Part shown: positions 32,972 through 43,000 of the stretch, in pieces
Numbering within the stretch: position 1 is the first letter of the stretch
Layout of the letters: each line of letters opens with the position of its first letter
Origin: Dyadobacter endophyticus
GTDB taxonomy: Bacteria > Bacteroidota > Bacteroidia > Cytophagales > Spirosomataceae
Reading direction: 5' to 3'
DNA length: 64,000 bases
Assembly (NCBI RefSeq): GCF_014641595.1
Contig: NZ_BMIA01000001.1
Span: forward strand, 186,001-250,000
The notes under the pieces: model-generated
What the model was told of the DNA's origin: nothing
The model's input: the letters and a program-made list of their open reading frames with translations, nothing else
Databases searched by the model: none
Translations under genes and position numbers: made by a program

Positions 32972-33752
32972 GCAAGACACGTCTGAAAATAGCCTTTCTC
33001 TAAAAACAATTTTGCCCGGAGTACCCGTGTGAAATGAAAACCTCGTGATGCCGGCAGTATTGAGAAGTCAGGCTTGGAGCACGCCTTGTCAGGAGAACTA
33101 TACGCAAAATGCGGTAGGCTCGGTGGTGAAAGAGTTGTTCATCGATATCGGGGAAATTAATCGGAGCGTTGAGTCGGCTAATCATTTGTTCCCGGTCTAC
33201 TGTTATTGCACACGACTGCCAGATGTTGTGACCGGGTATAATTACTGGGTTTTTGTCTGTAAATTCTCAAGAAATAGACCACGCAAATCTGTTTTGGACT
33301 AACCATCTGGTTTCCGTATAGTTTGATTACTTATCTCTTTTCAATAACGACTTATTTGAAAACCACGAAATTTGGCGGGGAGCAACCTGCTACGGAAGCG
33401 GCAATACCACCAGTGGTGATCTGTGGCATCGAGTTTGTTAAACTACAATCATTTTTAAATTACGTAAGCTGGCCAATCGATATGAGGGCCTTATGATACG
33501 GAATGGCGATGGTAGGTAATTTGTTAAAAATGAGCGAAAATTGTTATTTGTAAGTTACATAATTGCCAGATTTTGTATTTTACAGATAACACTTTTATGG
33601 TTACTCATTAAACGGGTGTCTGGCTGGAAAATACGGTACCACAGACCACCCCATTCCGTGACAGATTGACCACCAGCCACAATTCGCTGCCCTTGGGGTA
33701 ACTCGCTGGTGAAAAGAAAGATAGAGTGGCCAGTATTCCTGTAATTTCCACC
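32972..33752. other. Gene-free stretch
   Basis: Only short frames without recognisable domains are present (for example 33045-33302 plus). The stretch contains the second copy of the ~106-base repeat (33625-33732). Nothing else is supported. Confidence 0.4.
33625..33732 (+). repeat. ~106-base repeat, copy 2
   Basis: Begins TGGAAAATACGGTACCACAG and contains CACCAGCCACAATTCGCTGC; same orientation as 15576-15681 and about 85-90 percent identical by eye. It sits directly after the 3' end of the minus-strand peptidase gene. Confidence 0.7.
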
Positions 33753-35252
33753 TTAATACGCGATCATATTTACATCGTTTGACATTATTTTCTTGTAAGG
33801 ATTAGCTAGGAATGATTTAACAATTGGTCGCATGGAATTGCCGATCACGCCGTGCCCCTTGTTTTTAAGCAGGAAACGCTGACTATTGGGCATGTAATGG
33901 CTAATGCGATCGATGTACAAGGGGCGGCAGGCGGGGTCGAGCTCGCCGTCTGCGAGAAGGGCTGGGACAGCGGAATAGTATGGCTGTTTCGTGTTTAGAC
34001 TGACCGAAGGCACTTTCCAGCAGTCGCACATTTCGCGATAAACGTCGTTGATATGGAAGCCCGCCAGATAGGGGTAGATCTTGTCCAGTTCTTTTCGAAC
34101 TTTTTCGGAGTGGTAGGCCGTCTGGTCGGCGCAGTAGACGGATAGCCGCATGCCGTCCGGCGCACCGTTTCTGCGGAAGAAACCATCGAAATAGGGACGG
34201 ATGTACGGTTGGTGGTTCCCGTTTACCATATCGGTGATGATGCGGGGTAGCTCCTTTCGGCCGGAGTCATCGTAGAGCTTGTCGAGGATGATGGTCAGCA
34301 GCTCGTTTTTGGTGTACTTGATGCGTATGGAGTCTTTGGTGCCTGGTTCCAGGTACGGTAGTTCAAAAGTTTTGGCGGCGATGGAAGTGAAGTATTGGTG
34401 AAAAAGGCTCCTAAGCCCACCGTAATGCTGCTGGCTTGTGGAATCCCGGGCAATATTTTCAAAATAGATATGCAATGCCTCCATAAAATTCACCGGTTCG
34501 TCTTCATCGATAGGGACAAAGGTTGGAAGCGGCGAGTCCAGGATCAGCGAGCGGATACGGTCAGGGTCACGTTGCAGCACGGCCGTCATCAGGCCACCGC
34601 TATATGATACCCCGAACAAGTTCACCGAATCGATCGCCAATGCTTTCAGCAGGTCGTGAATGTCCGAAACGGTTTCGTCGGTATTGTAGCCGGCAAGGTC
34701 AATGCCCCGCTTTTCCAGCGCGACCTTGTATTTTTTCAGACCCACAATGGCCATGCTGTCTTTGTTCAGGTTGCGGCGGGTGGCTTCTTTAAGTGTTTTA
34801 TCGAGCTCGAATGTACGCAGGTAGGGCAATGCAAAACGCGTGCCTCTCTGTTCGAAAACAATGCAGTCCCGGTCTTCGATGAAGGGGCTTTTGGCAAGCC
34901 CAGCAGCCATTCCCAGCGAGCTGCCACCCGGTCCGCCGGCCGTAAAAAGTACCGGGTCACGGCGCTTGTCCGGGTTTTTGCTCCTGACGACAATGAATGG
35001 CAGTTTGATCATCCGGGCGTTTTTCTTGCTGCGATTCTCGGGAACAAGCAGGTAGCCGCATTGCTTCTCAAAAGTGCTGTCCGGCAGGCTGGGGCCGGAA
35101 GTGTAAGATTGCTTCGCATTGTCGGGGACCGTTTTCAAAAAATCGGGATCAACCCTAAAATCGCAGCCCGATTGCTCGATTTTGACGAACTGCGCAGAAA
35201 GACGGCCGATGCAAAGGATAATGATCAGGAAAAGGGTGGTAAGACGAGGCAT
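33753..35252 (-). CDS. Exported alpha/beta hydrolase, S33 peptidase-like
   Basis: 499 residues with signal peptide (LTTLFLIIILCIGRLSAQ). The alpha/beta hydrolase core has the oxyanion turn FTAGGPGGSSLGMA (about 103-116), the nucleophile elbow LFGVSYSGGLMTAVL (Ser about 218), and late Asp and His motifs (ALLADGELDPACRP and NKGHGVIG). This layout matches tripeptidyl or prolyl aminopeptidases of family S33, which act on short peptides in the periplasm. It is divergent from an AraC regulator whose frame opens 22 bases away. Confidence 0.88.
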   Translation of the reverse strand: MPRLTTLFLIIILCIGRLSAQFVKIEQSGCDFRVDPDFLKTVPDNAKQSYTSGPSLPDSTFEKQCGYLLVPENRSKKNARMIKLPFIVVRSKNPDKRRDPVLFTAGGPGGSSLGMAAGLAKSPFIEDRDCIVFEQRGTRFALPYLRTFELDKTLKEATRRNLNKDSMAIVGLKKYKVALEKRGIDLAGYNTDETVSDIHDLLKALAIDSVNLFGVSYSGGLMTAVLQRDPDRIRSLILDSPLPTFVPIDEDEPVNFMEALHIYFENIARDSTSQQHYGGLRSLFHQYFTSIAAKTFELPYLEPGTKDSIRIKYTKNELLTIILDKLYDDSGRKELPRIITDMVNGNHQPYIRPYFDGFFRRNGAPDGMRLSVYCADQTAYHSEKVRKELDKIYPYLAGFHINDVYREMCDCWKVPSVSLNTKQPYYSAVPALLADGELDPACRPLYIDRISHYMPNSQRFLLKNKGHGVIGNSMRPIVKSFLANPYKKIMSNDVNMIAY

Positions 35253-35274
35253 ATAATTTTTTTTCCAAATCTAG

Positions 35275-36090
35275 TTGACTGTCAGTATCTTCGTCAAGGT
35301 AAAAATCGGACAATTGAAAGAGATCTTCGACCCTATCCGCGATCACTATACATTCGCCCAACCTTGCGGCGAGCTTGCGAACCATATCGATTTTTTCTCC
35401 GAATCCATTGTCAACGACAGCGAATTCACGGTCGAAATGTTCCCAAGCTGGACACCTACGATGTACATCAATCTCGGTAATCCTTACCGGATTTCTCTTA
35501 ACAAGTCGACTTGGGACATACACGCCGGTACAGACATTCTTGTTCTTCGTGACCTGCCGACCACACGGCATAACCTGCCCGGCGACCGGATTTTTACGAT
35601 CAAATTTCACCCTGGCGGATTGGAGGCCATTCTGGGTATATGCCAGGTCCAATTCAAAGAAAAGCTTGTGCCGTTGCATAAAATATTGCCCGCAAGCGTG
35701 ATTAGCCAACTAAGAGACAGCCCCACCTTCCACGTGCGCAGGAAGGTAGCAGAAGCGTTTCTTCTCGAAAAACATCAAAAAAGGGCAAGTGACCATTATC
35801 TGACTTTTGTGCAGGATCTGACGGAGACCTATCATCAAACACGTTTACAACTCAACGTGAGCCAGCTTGCAGAAAAGCATTTTGTTACTTCGAAGAGCGT
35901 CAACCGATATTTTCACCGCGTCATCGGCATTAATCCCAAAGGTTATTTCTCAATACTCCGGGCCAGGACTGCACTCACAGCTTATGTCGCAAGCCAGGAG
36001 TTTGATCCATGTGCATTTGGCTATTACGATAGCAGCCATTTTTATAGGGATGCGGTGAAATTCGCGGGTACCCATTTATCAAGCATTTAA
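35275..36090 (+). CDS. AraC-family transcription regulator
   Basis: About 271 residues if translation begins at the TTG at 35275; no in-frame ATG precedes residue 55, so the start is uncertain. The N-terminal sensor part (1-165) resembles the DUF6597-type cupin-like region (FAQPCGELANHIDFF, DILVLRDLPTTRHNLPGDRI). The C-terminus (about 185-271) has two helix-turn-helix units (LNVSQLAEKHFVTSKSVNRY and FGYYDSSHFYRDAVKFAG). It is likely to regulate the divergent S33-like peptidase gene 22 bases away. Confidence 0.82.
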   Translation: MTVSIFVKVKIGQLKEIFDPIRDHYTFAQPCGELANHIDFFSESIVNDSEFTVEMFPSWTPTMYINLGNPYRISLNKSTWDIHAGTDILVLRDLPTTRHNLPGDRIFTIKFHPGGLEAILGICQVQFKEKLVPLHKILPASVISQLRDSPTFHVRRKVAEAFLLEKHQKRASDHYLTFVQDLTETYHQTRLQLNVSQLAEKHFVTSKSVNRYFHRVIGINPKGYFSILRARTALTAYVASQEFDPCAFGYYDSSHFYRDAVKFAGTHLSSI

Positions 36091-36448
36091 TACCACTTTG
36101 CGCTGATGTATCAACGACAGATTTGAGTGTTAGCCTGTAAAGCTGGGGATGAATTCGATATCTGGTGTTGGCTCTATATGATCTTGTAGTGAGTATCTAA
36201 ACTGCTTAAATCTTTGAAGGTCGCTTTCGGATTTAGCTCATCACTGAACAATTCAAATTTGACCGGCCCGTCTTGTCACTCATAGATATAGGAATTTTCA
36301 TCCTTGAAGGAGTAAATAATGATACCTCAACGGTTCCTTTCAATCGAATCAGCTGTCTTCACAAGCTTTCTGCATTTCGTCCCGGAACAGGCACGTTCGT
36401 CCCTTTTTTTTGACTTTATAGCTACCCAAAGCCACCTTTGGGAAAGCT
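36091..36448. other. Gene-free stretch
   Basis: No gene, repeat or clear hairpin is seen. Confidence 0.4.
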
Positions 36449-36646
36449 ATGGCACTGATCGATCTGGATAAAATTATTGTAAAAAGAACCATTCTGGGTA
36501 TTCGCTGTACTGTATGCGGAGGAAACCTGCTTGTTTCTGAGAAAGAATCTGCCATTAGCAAGCTTGCCAGGATCATTTCTCTTGGCATCGTCAGACCAAA
36601 AGACTATGCATGCGAAACCTGCAAAAAGCGGTACATACTGCTTTGA
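36449..36646 (+). CDS. Small zinc-ribbon protein, unknown function
   Basis: 65 residues with two CxxC knuckles, CTVCGG at about 20-25 and CETCKK at about 55-60, a spacing typical of a treble-clef or zinc-ribbon. The middle is a helical, basic stretch (AISKLARIISLGIVRPKD). It has no signal peptide and is probably cytoplasmic. No family name is assigned. A minus-strand frame across the same bases lacks such a pattern. Confidence 0.6.
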   Translation: MALIDLDKIIVKRTILGIRCTVCGGNLLVSEKESAISKLARIISLGIVRPKDYACETCKKRYILL

Positions 36647-36713
36647 CGGCACCGGCGTGTTCGATTCAGACCTGTTTGAAAATAGTTAATTATAAACCAT
36701 TAAACCTTTAATC

Positions 36714-36969
36714 ATGCCTACCTACCTGGTTGAAATTCGTCATTCCGAGAAAGTTTCGGATTGCTTGCACGTCATCAATGGTTTCTGAGCTTAGGTTCGC
36801 ACCTCATTTCACAGGACATTGGGGATGTAAGGATGGTGTGCACAAAATGTGGTTTGACAGCAAAGAACAAGTTCTTCAATTCATTCCCCCGCTAATGCGG
36901 CCTCAGGAACACATTGTCGAACTGAATAAGTTCCGTGTCGAGGATGTGGCACAGTATGCCACAGAATGA
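36714..36969 (+). pseudogene. Small gene broken by a frameshift, unknown family
   Basis: The ATG at 36714 opens MPTYLVEIRHSEKVSDCLHV and stops after INGF. The next frame is open from 36730 and continues with protein-like sequence, HFTGHWGCKDGVHKMWFDSK and IVELNKFRVEDVAQYATE, to a stop at 36967-36969. One frameshift would join both parts to a protein of about 80 residues. No family is recognised. Confidence 0.4.
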
Positions 36970-37082
36970 CTCCAAAGCATATATACTCAACGTTTGAAAT
37001 GATCAAATCCAGCCTGGAAAGGCGGAAACAAATGCCAGGTCCGGAGACGGGTCTGGTTTCGTCCTGTTTAAAATTCAACGAA

Positions 37083-40000
37083 ATGAAACAAACTGTACTT
37101 GCTTATAAATTGCCAAAAGCAGTAATGAGACTGTTGCTTGCGCCCCTGATGCTATTATCCGTGGAAGGCGCTTTGGCGCAAACAACCTGGAATGGCAGTG
37201 AGGATTCGGATTGGAGTAAGCCGGCCAACTGGTCGGCGGGTGTGCCGGACGCCAACGTGAAAGCAACTATCCCGGACGTGACCAATGATCCCGTCATTTC
37301 CGGGATGGCGCTGGCGAATTCTGTACTCGTGGAATCGGGAGGCTCATTGACGATACAAGCGGCGGGAAATCTGACGATTGACGGTTCTTCGGTATATACT
37401 ACTCCGTTCAATGCCACGGCCACACTTAACAACCTTGGAAACGTCACCAATAACGGCACGCTGACCATCGGATCGGCAACGGGAGCAGGTGCTTACGGTA
37501 TCGCCAGTCAGGGCGTTTTTACAAACACTTCAACCGGTGTGATCCGTATTGACCGAACAACCGACACTGGCTTATATGTCGTTTCCGGAAGCTTTACCAA
37601 TAGTGGAGATATCATTATAGGCAGCAGCCAAACTGTTGGGTACCACGGTATCTGGAATGACGGGGCGTTTGTCAACAATGCAGATGGCGACATTCAGATT
37701 GACCGTTCCTCGTTGAGAGGCCTTGTAACCAATAGCAACAGCTTCAATACGGGCGGGATAATTACCATTGGTGCCATGGCTAACGTAGGTTCTAATGGGG
37801 TTGAGAACCGGGCTACCCTGAATGTGGATGCCTGCGGGAAACTGCTTGTGCTGAGAGGAGGCTTTGTCAATGAAAGCGGTAAAAGCGTGACCAATGCCGG
37901 ATTGATTCAGATCAGCAACAGATTGACGAATAATGGCACTTTTACGAATGCTGGTGTTCTCAAATACAGTGATTTGAGCGGATCGGTGTCCAACAACTAT
38001 GTTATTGTCAAAAACGCGCCGACACCAATTTTTAGTTACGGTGTAGGAGCGTCAGAAAGTGTTGAAGGCATCTACAAGGACAGCGACGGCGCGGTGTCGG
38101 CAGGTGTATTCTCTGCTCCGAATAATTTTGTTCCCGATGCATCTTTACCGGTCGGTGCGAATACACTTTATGCCAAAGTGGCCATTGCAGCCGGTAGTTG
38201 CGAATATCTTGTGCCATTTACCTACGTTGTATCGCCGCCCGCAACGGCAAACCAAACGACCTGGACTGGCGCCATAAACGGGGCCTGGAACGAGCCTGGC
38301 AACTGGTCCAATGGTACGCCGACGGCGGATTACCTGGCGATTATTCCAGGGACTTTCAGTAATGCCCCGGTCATTTCCACTACTACGCAAGCAGTGGCTT
38401 ATGCGGTTCATGTTCAGGAAGCTGCCTTGTTGAATATTGAAGCAGGCGGCAGCCTTACAATCAGCGGTTCAGCACCATATGCGAGTCCCTTTAATCTGAC
38501 CGCTGCGTTTTATAATGCAGGCGTTTTCAAAAACAGCGGTAATGTGATCGTTGGAACGACGGAAACCGCAGGGTCTTACGGCCTTTTTAACCTGGGACTA
38601 TTTTATAACAACGGGGGAGCTATCCAAATCGATTATATCTCGCAAACCGCGCTCTATAATGCGTCAGGAGCCTTTTCGAATTCGGGAAGCCTTATTTTAG
38701 GAAAAAAATCAAACATCGGCAGTGTTGGAATTTGGAACAGGGCCGATTTCTTCAATTCAAACACAGGATCGATTAGCATAGACCGATCTTCCAGCAGTGC
38801 AATCACGAATGAATCAGCCGCTGGTACCTTATTTACCAATAACGGAACGATCACGATTGGCGGGGAAGCTTCCGCAGGAACCTACGGCATTGATAACCGC
38901 TTCGATTTCGACAACAATGCCGGAGCAGAGATCAGGATTGACCGGACAGCAGAAGCTGGCCTTTACAACGCCTACACTTTTAATAATGCTGGAAATATTA
39001 TTATCGGAGAAAATGCGGCTGTTGGCGCCAATGCCATTTACAATCAAGGACTGATCACCAATAAGGCCTGCGCAACGCTTCGGTTGCCTCGTGGCAATTT
39101 TCTGATCGTGTATCCAAATCGGGTCGAAAACAATGGGCTGCTACTGATCACTAATTCGCTTGTCAACGGGGGGATGGTTACCAATAATGGGGTATTGAAT
39201 GTCGGAGACAACAGCTACGAGGTAAATGTTTTCAATAATTCGGTTTTCGTTCAAAATGAGGCACTTCCGATCTTTCGGTACGGCAGCCCATTTTCCGGGA
39301 CCGTCGACGGCATTTTCAAGGATAAGGAAGCCACGCAGTCCGCGGGAATTTTCACCGCACCGAACACTTTCGTGCCGGACGTAGTTAACAACACAGTCCT
39401 GGCGCTATATGCCAAAGTAACGCTCAATTCGGGGTCGTGCAGTTACATCGTACCGTTCCGACTTCCGGCGGCTGCTCCGGCCATCAGCATAAAAGGCAAA
39501 GGTGTTATTATTAAAAACGGAGATCATATTGCCGATCCGGTAGACGACACCGCGTTCGGCCTGTTATACCCCAGTGAAGGAACGTCAGTGCGTACCTATA
39601 CCATTGAGAATGTGGGGCCCGCTGTGCTGAACCTGACAGGAACTCCCGCAGTAAGTCTGACAGGATCCGGCGATTTTACGGTCACCGTCCTGCCGGCCAC
39701 GACTGTGCCGCCGGGCGGAAATACTACTTTTCAAATCACTTTTGATCCGAGTTCGGCAGGGCACAAAGAGGCAATTGTAACTGTCGCAAGCAACGATTCC
39801 TATAAAAATCCCTACACTTTCGGGGTAGCTGGCGACGGAGCTGAGGGCTGCCTCCCGAAGACAGCTAACGGTCAGATGGTTTGGACCGGCGCTGCGGGGA
39901 CCGACTGGCAGGACCGCTGTAACTGGTCTCCTGCATCGATTCCCGCGGAAATTAATGACATCGTAATCCCGGCTACTGCTAACCAACCGGTGATCCCTGC

Positions 40001-43000
40001 GGGTTATGATGCGAGGATTAAGGCCTTGGAGGTCCAAAGTGGCGCAACGCTGGTAATCGAAGCCCTCGGTAGTCTTACGGTGATGAGATCGAAACTGACC
40101 GGGGATTCAGAAACGGCACTTTACAATGCCGGCAGTATTCAAAACAACGGGCAGCTTACATTGCTGGATGCGGCTGGCACCGCGACTTATGCCATATCGA
40201 ATGCTGGAACATTTGCAAATACTTCGTGCGCAGAACTTTCGATATCAAAACCACTAAAAAACACTTCTGCATTTGATAACAATGGGCTGATGACGGTCAC
40301 AACGGCCTCTGCACATATAAATACGGGCACATTCACTAGCGATGGGATCATCGTGTACCCTCAGGGAAATGCGATCCCGGCTGTAACCAACAATGAAATC
40401 ATCGTCGTGCCGGGCACGGTAGCGTCGTGTGAAACATTAAGTCCCGCCTTTAACTTCAACGGGCCTACAACATTTACGATCTCGGGTGTTTTCAAGGATG
40501 CGTCCGGTTTGGTGAGTGCGGGCGCCTATAATGCAGGCGCCAATGCGTTTACAGCTGACGCCGCCTTGGGGGAAGGCATTCATGGGTTATTCGTCAAAAT
40601 TGAAGACCCCTCTAACAGCTGCGTGAGAACTGTTCCCTGGCAGTTGACTGTGACAAAATGCTGCATCCCACCCGTTTTCGCTGCTCCCACTGTAACGCAA
40701 CCCGCGTATCCTGTGGCCACGGGAACGATCGTGATCAACATCACGGCTGCGGAACCCGTTGAATATAGCGTGGATAATGGCAGCAACTGGTCTGGAAATG
40801 CGACATTCGGTAATCTGCCGGTTGGCAGTTATCGTCTCAAAGCAAGGATTACCGCACTTCCGGCTTGCGAGAGCACTTATGCAAATAATCCTGTCGTGCT
40901 TACGGAATTTACAACAGCCATGGATACCTGGACTGGTGCTATTTCGGATGACTGGAACCTGGAAGGAAATTGGCAGGATGGGACAGTTCCGACCACATCC
41001 GACGATGTGACTATCCCTGACGTCGCTAATGATCCCATCATCCGGGCGCAAATCACTGGCGTAGCGAAGTCGATATTTGTGCAGGGGGGGGCCTCGCTTA
41101 CTGTTAATGCCGGAGCAACGCTAACGATTAATGGCTTCGCATCCTACGCATCGCTGCAATCGGGTGCGGCGCCATTCAATTTTACGGCTGGACTCAATAA
41201 TCTGGGAGCCTTGAACAATAGCGGTACCGTCGCCATTGGTTCTTCGAGTGGGGTAGGGGCTTATGCGGTTGTTAATCAGGGTAATGTGATCAATAAATCC
41301 GGAGGAAGCATTCAAATTGACCGCTCGGAGGATACCGGTATTTATAATGCTGCCGGAAGTTTCACCAATGGCGCCGCGATTACCATCGGGGCTGCTGAAA
41401 ACATAGGTAACCACGGAGTATGGAACGACGCTACATTCACAAACAGCAGCGACGGTGTCATTAAAATTGATCGATCGACGCTGAGGGCATTGATGAACAA
41501 TGCGGATAGTCCCAAGTCTGTTTACGCAACCTTTCACAATGAAGGGACAATAACCATAGGCCAAAATGCCACTACCGGGGCAAAGGGTGTCGAAAACCTG
41601 GCCGACTTCAACAATATCGGTGCGGGTAATATCAACATCGATCAGACGAGCGAAAACGGCCTTTACCACGCGTCAGGCAAGTTTATTAATAGCGCACGCA
41701 TTACCGTTGGTGGTTCCGCAACTACCGGACTGAATGGCCTGGTGACCTGGGGTAACTTTACCAATAGCGCTAACGGAGACATTCAAATTTACCGGGTGTC
41801 TAATATCGGGCTGCATAACGCCTCGGGTACTCTTCAAAATCGAGGAAAAATCATCATCGGAGCAACAGCGGGTGCAGGAAGGACCGGTTTTCAAAACAAT
41901 GGCACATTCAATAATACAGGCGCGGCAGAGCTTAGGGTCGACCTCACATTGGCGACAGCAATCCATCATCTTGAAGGGGACTTCAATAATGAGGCGCAGA
42001 TCGTGATCGGCGCACTGGGAACTGTCGGCCGGTACGGCATCACGACAGAAGCACCTTTCACCAATGCCGCCACGGGAACGATCCATATTGACAGAAGCGA
42101 TCCATACCAAGGACTTGGGATCTATCAGAACCAGGGCGTCTTTGAAAATTTTGGAGATATTATAATCGGGACAAACGCTGCGGGAGGAAAGACCAGTCTG
42201 CTCATCGATAAAAACGGGACATTCAACAACAATGCTGGTGGCCTTCTTAAAGCCGATCATAACCAGACTTTGGGGGTAGAAGTTTCAGGAACGCTGAACA
42301 ATGCGGGCAGCATCGTGATCGGTTCGGTGGAGCTACAAGGGAATTATGGTTTGTATAACAACAACGGCATCATTAACAATAACTTAGGCACAGGCGGCGT
42401 CCGTGGTCAGATTCGGATCGACGGATCTAGGGAAGCGGGATTTGAAAACAGGGGAAAGCTGGTCAACAATGCCGATTTGTTCATTGGTTTGACATCGTCT
42501 GTTGGTAAAGCCGGAATAGATAACCTTGGCAATATTGAAAATAATACAGGCGCACTAATCGGCGTCGACCAAAGTACTGTCAACGGCATTGCGATTTTGG
42601 CTGGAACGGTTTCCAACTCCGGTTCTTTCGTGCTTGGTGCAAACAACGCGTTGGGCTCAAATGGAATTCTTAACAAAGCTACTTTCAATAATCTGAATGG
42701 AGGTAAAATCCAGATAGACCGCTCCATCCGGAGCGCGCTGCAAAACTTGGCCAGCTTTACGAATGCAGGTGAGATCACAATCGGGTCGATTGCCGCCGCA
42801 GGGGAAGTCGGCGTTGAGACGCATTCCGTATTTAACAATAACACGGGCGGGCATATCCGGATCGACAATACGACCGATATCGCTTTGTCAACACCCGCCG
42901 GGACCTTCACTAACGCAGCCGAAATTACAATCGGTGGCGTGGCAAATGTAGGCCGTTACGGTCTGGTAAACCGGGCCGCATTCAATAACAGTGCTGGCGG

